From NCBI RefSeq assembly GCF_044466355.1, contig NZ_JBITMQ010000002.1, forward strand, positions 248,001 to 312,000: a DNA stretch of 64,000 nt, read 5' to 3'. This document shows, one piece after another, positions 59,566 to 64,000 of this stretch (position 1 is the stretch's first letter; each line of letters opens with the position of its first letter). The notes under the pieces were generated by a model, which did no database searches, was not told the origin of the DNA, and saw only the letters and a program-made list of their open reading frames with translations. The DNA is from Actinophytocola sp044466355. GTDB taxonomy: Bacteria; Actinomycetota; Actinomycetes; Mycobacteriales; Pseudonocardiaceae. The translations under genes and the position numbers were made by a program.

Positions 59566-60653
59566 GACGCCTTCACCAGCACCGCCGTGTTCGCGCCGCC
59601 GAAGGCCGCGTTGACGCTCAGCGCGTACGGGCTCGTCGCCGGTCTCGGTGCGTCCAGGATCAGGTCCAGGTCGCACGCCGGGTCGGCACCGAGGTGTCCC
59701 GCGGTCGCGGGCAGCTTCCCCGCCTGCACCGCGAGCACCGTGACGACGAGTTCGAGCAGGCCGGAGCCCTCCAGCCCGTGCCCGTGCACGGACTTCGTCG
59801 AACTCACCGGAACCCGTTGCGCGCCAAGGGCTTTCCGCAGTGCCACCGCCTCGGCGCCGTCGCCGTCCGCGCCGCTCGCGTTGGCGTTCACGTACCCGAC
59901 CGCGCCGGGTTCGATCCCACCGCGCCGCAACGCGTCGCCGATGGCACGCGCCATACCGTGCCCGTCCGGGTCCGGCCTGACGACGTGGTGGGCGTCGCCC
60001 GCGCGCCCCCACCCGGCGACCTCTGCGAGCACTTCCCTGTCCCCGAACGGTTCCAGCACCACCGCCGACACCGCGTCGCCGAGCACCAGTCCACTCCGTC
60101 CGGTGCTGAACGGGCGCGCGACGCCGTCCTTGGCGAGCGCCCGTCCGGCGTCGAAGAGCGCGAACTGGTCGGGCTCCACGAGGTAGCCCGCCGCCACCAC
60201 GACCCGCCCGGACCGTCCCGCCCGGATCGACGCGGCCGCGTCGGCGACCGCCGTGCTGCCGGAGACACACGCACACGTGTAGATCCGCGCCACCCCGGCG
60301 AGCCCGGCCCGCTCGGCCAGTTCCCGCGCGAACCCGGCCGTGGTCGCCGTGGCCGACCGGCCCGCGTCGGGATGCCCGTGAATGCCCAGCAGCAGCGGGG
60401 TTTCCGCCCGTTCCGCCGGTGTGAGACCGGTGCACGCCTCGTCGATCACGCCGGCCAGCTCGTCGGCGAGGGTGCTCGCGTCCGGCAGTGTCGCCGCGAC
60501 CGTGGTCCTGCGTCCGCCGACGTCGAACCGGCGCACCGGGCCGAACGCGGCGGCACCGGCGAGTGCGCCTGCCAGCTGGGCCTGCACTCCTCTCCCGAGC
60601 GCACTGACCGCGGCCAGCCCGGTGATACCGGTTCGTAACGGCGGTTCACTCAT
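59562..60653 (-). CDS. Ketosynthase-like protein with Cys-Asn-His active site
   Basis: A 363-residue KS-family protein. The nucleophile Cys129 (YTCACVSGSTA) and the second His, His292 (TKSVHGHGLEG), are kept, but the first His is Asn258 (YVNANASGADG), breaking the HGT motif. It is also shorter than normal KASs by about 50 residues. It could be a chain-length-factor-like partner of the intact KAS, or an acyltransferase without decarboxylating activity. ATGA-type overlap with ACP 2 upstream (8 nt) and the KS N-domain protein downstream. Confidence 0.78.
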   Translation of the reverse strand: MSEPPLRTGITGLAAVSALGRGVQAQLAGALAGAAAFGPVRRFDVGGRRTTVAATLPDASTLADELAGVIDEACTGLTPAERAETPLLLGIHGHPDAGRSATATTAGFARELAERAGLAGVARIYTCACVSGSTAVADAAASIRAGRSGRVVVAAGYLVEPDQFALFDAGRALAKDGVARPFSTGRSGLVLGDAVSAVVLEPFGDREVLAEVAGWGRAGDAHHVVRPDPDGHGMARAIGDALRRGGIEPGAVGYVNANASGADGDGAEAVALRKALGAQRVPVSSTKSVHGHGLEGSGLLELVVTVLAVQAGKLPATAGHLGADPACDLDLILDAPRPATSPYALSVNAAFGGANTAVLVKAS

Positions 60654-60891
60654 GCGGGACCGCCGTGATCGCCTCGCGCAACACCTCTACCGCACCGTCC
60701 ACTGTGCTCATCCGGGCGTACTGCCCGTCGTTCAGCTCGATCTCCACGCCGTAGCGTTGTTCCACCTGGTGCATGAGCCACGCGAGCTGCATCGAGTCGA
60801 CGCGGTCCCCGACCTCGTCGACCGACCGGTCCCCGAGGCTCGCGATCATCGCCACGACGTCGTCGCGTGCGACAGCGGGTTTCTCCCTCAT
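60646..60891 (-). CDS. Acyl carrier protein 2
   Basis: An 81-residue discrete acyl carrier protein with the phosphopantetheine serine Ser33 in GDRVDSMQLAWLM and the third helix RYGVEIELND. It overlaps ACP 1 by four bases (ATGA) and the KS-like gene by eight. It differs enough from ACP 1 to suggest separate partners or roles. Confidence 0.83.
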   Translation of the reverse strand: MREKPAVARDDVVAMIASLGDRSVDEVGDRVDSMQLAWLMHQVEQRYGVEIELNDGQYARMSTVDGAVEVLREAITAVPHE

Positions 60892-61163
60892 CCCGCCTGA
60901 CCCGCACCGGCGACGTTCGAGGCGCGCTCGGCGACCGTCTTCGTGAACTCGCCGACGGTCATCAGCGCCAGTTCCTCGGACTCCTCCTCGGCGAACCGCA
61001 CACCGAAGCGGTCCTCGACACGCACGGCCAGCTCCGCCATCGCCAGCGACTCCAGATCGACACCCGCCGGGCCGAGCGTGCTGTCGTCGTCGACACCCTC
61101 GATGTCGTAGTTCATCTCCTGGAGGGTCTCCAGCACGAACTCACGGACCTCAGCAGCGTTCAT
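60888..61163 (-). CDS. Acyl carrier protein 1
   Basis: A 91-residue discrete acyl carrier protein. The phosphopantetheine Ser39 is in AGVDLESLAMAEL, followed by VRVEDRFGVRF. It lies 61 nt after the ligase stop, in which only a weak GAAAC/GTTTC pairing is seen, so cotranscription with the ligase is likely. Confidence 0.85.
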   Translation of the reverse strand: MNAAEVREFVLETLQEMNYDIEGVDDDSTLGPAGVDLESLAMAELAVRVEDRFGVRFAEEESEELALMTVGEFTKTVAERASNVAGAGQAG

Positions 61164-61224
61164 GTCCTCACCTTCTACTGTGTTTGCGGTGTACTCGTCG
61201 GGAAACGCTGTCCCGTAAGGGTTT

Positions 61225-62676
61225 CTAGGAGATCGTGTCGTGGAGCACGGTGCGGTCGCGGACGAGCTTGCCCGTCGTGGTGCGCGGCAGTGCCGTCACG
61301 AAGTGCGTGGTCTTCGGTCGTTTGTAGGCCGCGAGCCGTTCCGCGAGCGCGGCTTCCACCGACTGCCCCGGGGTGTCCCCCGCCAACTGGACGAACGCCG
61401 TGATCTCCCTGTCGTACAACACGACCGCGGCGGCGACTCCCGGCAGCTCGGTGAGCGTGTGCTCCACCTCGGTCAGGTCGACCTTCAGCCCGCCGACCGA
61501 CACCTGCGAGTCGAGCCTGCCGAGCACGGTCACGAGACCGGTGTCCGGGTCCACCCGGCCGGCGTCCTTGGTGTGCAGCCAGCCGTCGGCCCACCGCGCC
61601 GGATCGGACAGCCCGACGTACGGCGACTCCCGTCGCCGGATCAGCAGTTCACCGGCCACTTCGCGGACCTCGATGCCCGGCGCGGGCAGCAGCGCCGGGC
61701 GGTGCTCGCCGAACAGGTCGGTCGCGATGACGCCCAGCTCCGTCATCCCCCACATGTTCCCGAGCGGCACGCCGTACTTCTCGTCGAACGTCGCCGAGAC
61801 GGCGGCGGGCACCAGCTCGCCGCCGGTGGTCATCCGCTTGAGCTGGCCGAGCTTGCGTGGCTCGGCGACCGAGTTCAGGAGTCCGATGTGGAACGGCACG
61901 CCGAGCACGGTGGCCGGTGTGTCGCCGGACGCGACCGCGTCGAGGATGGACTCGCCGGTGAGCCGCCGCGGCGGCACCAGCTCGATCCCCGCGTGCAGCC
62001 CGTAGAGGAGTCCGCCGACGAGACCGAGGACATGGACCATCGACGGCAGCAGGACGATTCGCTCACCAGGCAGTGGCACGCCGTCGATCTCCGTGTACCG
62101 GTGCACCTCCGCGACCAGGTCCTCGGCCGTTCGGCCGATCACCTTCGACGGCCCGGTGGAACCGGAACTGAGCTGGAGGACCGCGTGCGGTGCGTTCGCC
62201 TGCCTGCCCTCCCGGGCCGTGATCACCTCCGTCACGTCGTGGAAGACGTCCAGCGGGCTGCCGTGCGTGGCCCCGACCGCGACCAGGACCTGCACACCGA
62301 GACGATCGACCGCCGCGTCGACTTCGTAACGGGTGAGCCGGTGGTCGAGCAGAACGGCCTGCGCACCGGCTCGCCAGACGGCGAGCAGGTTGGCAACGTA
62401 GGTGAGCGAGGGCGGCAGGTTCAGCGCCACGCAGCCGCCGGGCCGCACCCCCGCGGCGACCAGGGTCTCCTGCTTGTCGCGGACCAGCCGGCGTAGCGCG
62501 GAGCGGGCAATCGGGCCAGTCTTCAGGTGTAAACAGACGTCATTGTCTGCACCATTCAGCAATACCTCGTCGACCCATTCCGACGCACCGGTCCGCAGCG
62601 GTTCCGTGGCCGTAATCGCTGTCACCTCCCGACTAGAAATGTGCAGCACAAATTCGCCCTCCTTGAGGGCGTACAT
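61225..62676 (-). CDS. AMP-forming ligase (acyl/aryl-CoA or acyl-ACP), first gene of the minus-strand operon
   Basis: A 483-residue ANL ligase: P-loop LQLSSGSTGPSKVIG, NMWGMTELGVIATDLF, GWLHTKDAGRVDPDTGLV, the GRLDSQVSVGGLKVDLTEVE hinge and the A10 Lys in LPRTTTGKLVRDR. Followed directly by two ACPs, it probably loads an aryl or acyl group onto one of them. It is the first gene of a run of about 21 minus-strand genes. The ATG at 62676 is assumed. No clear ribosome site is present and the frame stays open to 62901, but the extension has no family likeness and is less GC-biased. Confidence 0.82.
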   Translation of the reverse strand: MYALKEGEFVLHISSREVTAITATEPLRTGASEWVDEVLLNGADNDVCLHLKTGPIARSALRRLVRDKQETLVAAGVRPGGCVALNLPPSLTYVANLLAVWRAGAQAVLLDHRLTRYEVDAAVDRLGVQVLVAVGATHGSPLDVFHDVTEVITAREGRQANAPHAVLQLSSGSTGPSKVIGRTAEDLVAEVHRYTEIDGVPLPGERIVLLPSMVHVLGLVGGLLYGLHAGIELVPPRRLTGESILDAVASGDTPATVLGVPFHIGLLNSVAEPRKLGQLKRMTTGGELVPAAVSATFDEKYGVPLGNMWGMTELGVIATDLFGEHRPALLPAPGIEVREVAGELLIRRRESPYVGLSDPARWADGWLHTKDAGRVDPDTGLVTVLGRLDSQVSVGGLKVDLTEVEHTLTELPGVAAAVVLYDREITAFVQLAGDTPGQSVEAALAERLAAYKRPKTTHFVTALPRTTTGKLVRDRTVLHDTIS

Positions 62677-62913
62677 CGGGTTGCCGCCAGGGCCCCTCAG
62701 CCGACAGCGAAGTGGAGCGTACGTCAGATTCCGCGCAGTGAGAAGACAATCACGGAACGACGCTGAAAGTAATGAGTCGATTACGGACTGTTTGAAGAGG
62801 ACGAAGGTCGATCTCGCGATCAGCGCGCTGACCTGCCGGTTTGCCCTGTCGTTGGCGTGGACCGACGGCGTTTGACGTCCGTCCGGCCGACCGATTGCCA
62901 CCCAGAACAGGAC

Positions 62914-62936
62914 ATCCCGGGCAGTATTCCCGGGAT
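62914..62936. promoter_or_regulatory. Inverted repeat, candidate operator of the cluster
   Basis: Two perfect 8-bp arms (ATCCCGGG and CCCGGGAT) are separated by seven bases (CAGTATT), 238 nt upstream of the ligase start. Symmetry and location suggest a dimeric regulator site. The regulator is not encoded in this window. Confidence 0.5.
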
Positions 62937-63269
62937 ACCTACCTCCGTCCCACTGTATGGGGCGAAATGGAGTACAAACCCTGGGCGCCTCGTACGAAAG
63001 TCAACTTTTTCCTGAGCAATTCCAGTGACTGTTCGTCCACTTGCGCCGGGGGAATCTCACCGCGCGTGATGGGATGGGGAGATTCATTCCTCAAAGGACG
63101 TTCAGGTCCGGTGTGACCGGCTGGACCTGGTTGGAACGCCGGGCTCAACCCGCATCGCGGCAGCCTCAGCCGTTCGGCCGTACGTGACGTGGTCCGGCGG
63201 GCTTGTTGAGATTTGGCATGGATGGATGGCCTAGCGCCCGGCTTGTGCACGGGGCTGGGGCCCGCTTCG

Positions 63270-63296
63270 GAGGCCGGGCGCTGCGCGCCCGGCCTC
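63270..63296 (-). terminator. Hairpin terminator of the PLD-like gene
   Basis: A perfect 12-bp stem (63270-63281 with 63285-63296) and a 3-nt loop, 57 nt after the stop codon at 63353. Confidence 0.8.
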
Positions 63297-63352
63297 TCCC
63301 GGGTGGTGGTGCTGTTGCCGCGTCGGCGACGTCGCGTGGCCGGCGAACGACC

Positions 63353-64000
63353 TCAGGACGCGGTCGCGAACATGTACCCGAAGTTCGCCTCGTACGCGTC
63401 GAACACCGAGCGGATGTTGGTCTGGATCATCGCCTCGTCGTTGCGGCGCAGCGAGGTGGCGTTCCAGTTCGGGCTGCCGGTGAACACCCACCGCGCGTTC
63501 GCGTCCCCGTCGAACTCGCCGTCGATCAGGAAGTACTTCGAGTGGATGCGGCCGGGCAGGGCGCTCGCGTCGTTCAGCACACGCCGCTCGATGCGCGGGT
63601 CGGCCGACAGGGTCGCCAGCACCTCGTCGTCCATCAGACCGTGGACGATCTTCACCCGGCAGCCCTGACCGGACAACGCCACCAGCCGCTCCGCGATCGC
63701 GATCCGGTAGCTGTCCCATTCCGACATCCCGATGTGGATGGTGGTGCCGCCGTCGCAGCCGACCTTCGCGAGGATCTCCAGCACGTGATCACCTTCCGCG
63801 CGCGGGAAGAAGTACGACCGCACCGTGCCGCCGGGCATGCCGGTGGTCGTCGTGCGGTAGTAGTCGTCCGTGGCGCGTTCGGCCGCCAGGTCCTCGAAGT
63901 AGGCGTCGTAGGCCGCGTAGAGCTTGGTGTTGCCGACGAGCGTCGTCGCGTTGTTCCAGTAGGTCCGCGAGTTGACGTCCGTCAGGTTCGCCGACGACTG
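63353..64000 (-). CDS. Phospholipase D-like protein (5' end outside window)
   Basis: The last 215 residues of a PLD-superfamily protein. The C-terminal HKD motif is HSKYFLIDG, followed by WVFTGSPNWN. Upstream at the window edge SSANLTD and TYWNNATTLVGN resemble the end of the first repeat. Secreted actinomycete PLDs of this type are phosphodiesterases/transphosphatidylases; the N-terminus and first HKD are not in view. It is separated from the cluster by its own terminator and a long intergenic region. Confidence 0.82.
   Translation of the reverse strand, partial: QSSANLTDVNSRTYWNNATTLVGNTKLYAAYDAYFEDLAAERATDDYYRTTTTGMPGGTVRSYFFPRAEGDHVLEILAKVGCDGGTTIHIGMSEWDSYRIAIAERLVALSGQGCRVKIVHGLMDDEVLATLSADPRIERRVLNDASALPGRIHSKYFLIDGEFDGDANARWVFTGSPNWNATSLRRNDEAMIQTNIRSVFDAYEANFGYMFATAS

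Larger units (their letters stand above)
62677..63352. other. Intergenic region with the cluster promoter
   Basis: These 676 nt separate the first ligase of the cluster from the PLD-like gene. No convincing gene is seen; an open frame of 103 codons at 62939-63250 has no family likeness. The part 62720-63060 is more AT-rich than the genes and should contain the operon's promoter. It also holds the inverted repeat at 62914-62936 and the PLD terminator at 63270-63296. Confidence 0.6.

Noticed and set aside
56232..61163. A standard aryl-polyene cluster
   Set aside because: No ketoreductase, dehydratase, ammonia-lyase or glycosyltransferase is present in the window; the KS set is only part of such a locus.
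62939..63250. A 103-codon protein gene upstream of the cluster
   Set aside because: No family likeness, no ribosome site, and it crosses a symmetric regulatory-type region.

Overview
The window is high-GC DNA with the dense, short-gapped, often ATGA-overlapping gene layout of an actinomycete. An F420-type LLM oxidoreductase, mycothiol-type DinB proteins, DUF1707 and DUF5997 proteins and a 4-hydroxyphenylglycine pathway make a Pseudonocardiales-like organism (Lentzea, Saccharothrix or Actinosynnema type) the best guess. That assignment is an inference. No rRNA, tRNA, CRISPR array, transposase or integrase was seen.

Layout. (1) 1-5051, minus: an acetoin/2,3-butanediol catabolism locus (acoA cut by the window edge, acoX, a butanediol dehydrogenase, an AcoR-like regulator without a sigma54 domain). 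Paired TGCAACC repeats lie before both acoX and the dehydrogenase. (2) 5.1-10.6 kb: a 5'-truncated GH13 glucosidase, a secreted/membrane protein, and a translationally coupled two-component set with one degenerate kinase, one intact kinase, a NarL-type regulator and a PLP enzyme. A perfect 44-bp palindrome lies upstream. (3) 10.8-25 kb: an AhpD-like protein, two exported subtilases, an LLM oxidoreductase under a KstR-type operator, a divergent cyclase-like / HTH-nSTAND-WD40 pair, and small housekeeping or membrane proteins. (4) 25.2-28.4 kb: a large secreted ThuA-sorbosone dehydrogenase-PKD-CBM protein.

(5) About 28.7-62.7 kb: a biosynthetic gene cluster, mostly on the minus strand. HmaS, Hmo and an HpgT-like aminotransferase form the complete route from 4-hydroxyphenylpyruvate to 4-hydroxyphenylglycine, but hmaS lies 24 kb from the other two. 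Around them are three AMP-forming ligases, two discrete ACPs, a ketosynthase, a Cys-Asn-His KS-like protein, a KS N-domain protein, a KASIII-ACP fusion with a short thiolase-fold partner, two related P450s, an O-methyltransferase, a PhyH dioxygenase, an E1 alpha/beta pair without E2/E3, an ATP-grasp-like ligase, hydrolases and three MFS transporters. No NRPS adenylation-PCP module, ketoreductase or dehydratase is present in the window.

The most unusual part is a duplicated cassette of an MFS exporter followed, with the same 11-nt overlap, by a stand-alone condensation-like protein (one single, one tandem). One exporter is preceded by four back-to-back hairpins. The other is preceded by an 18-residue peptide with three EKP repeats and then a sequencing gap of homopolymer G/C. 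(6) The right edge holds the 3' part of a phospholipase D-like gene. The cluster product cannot be named from the sequence; a small aryl/Hpg-derived acylated molecule is the most that can be inferred.
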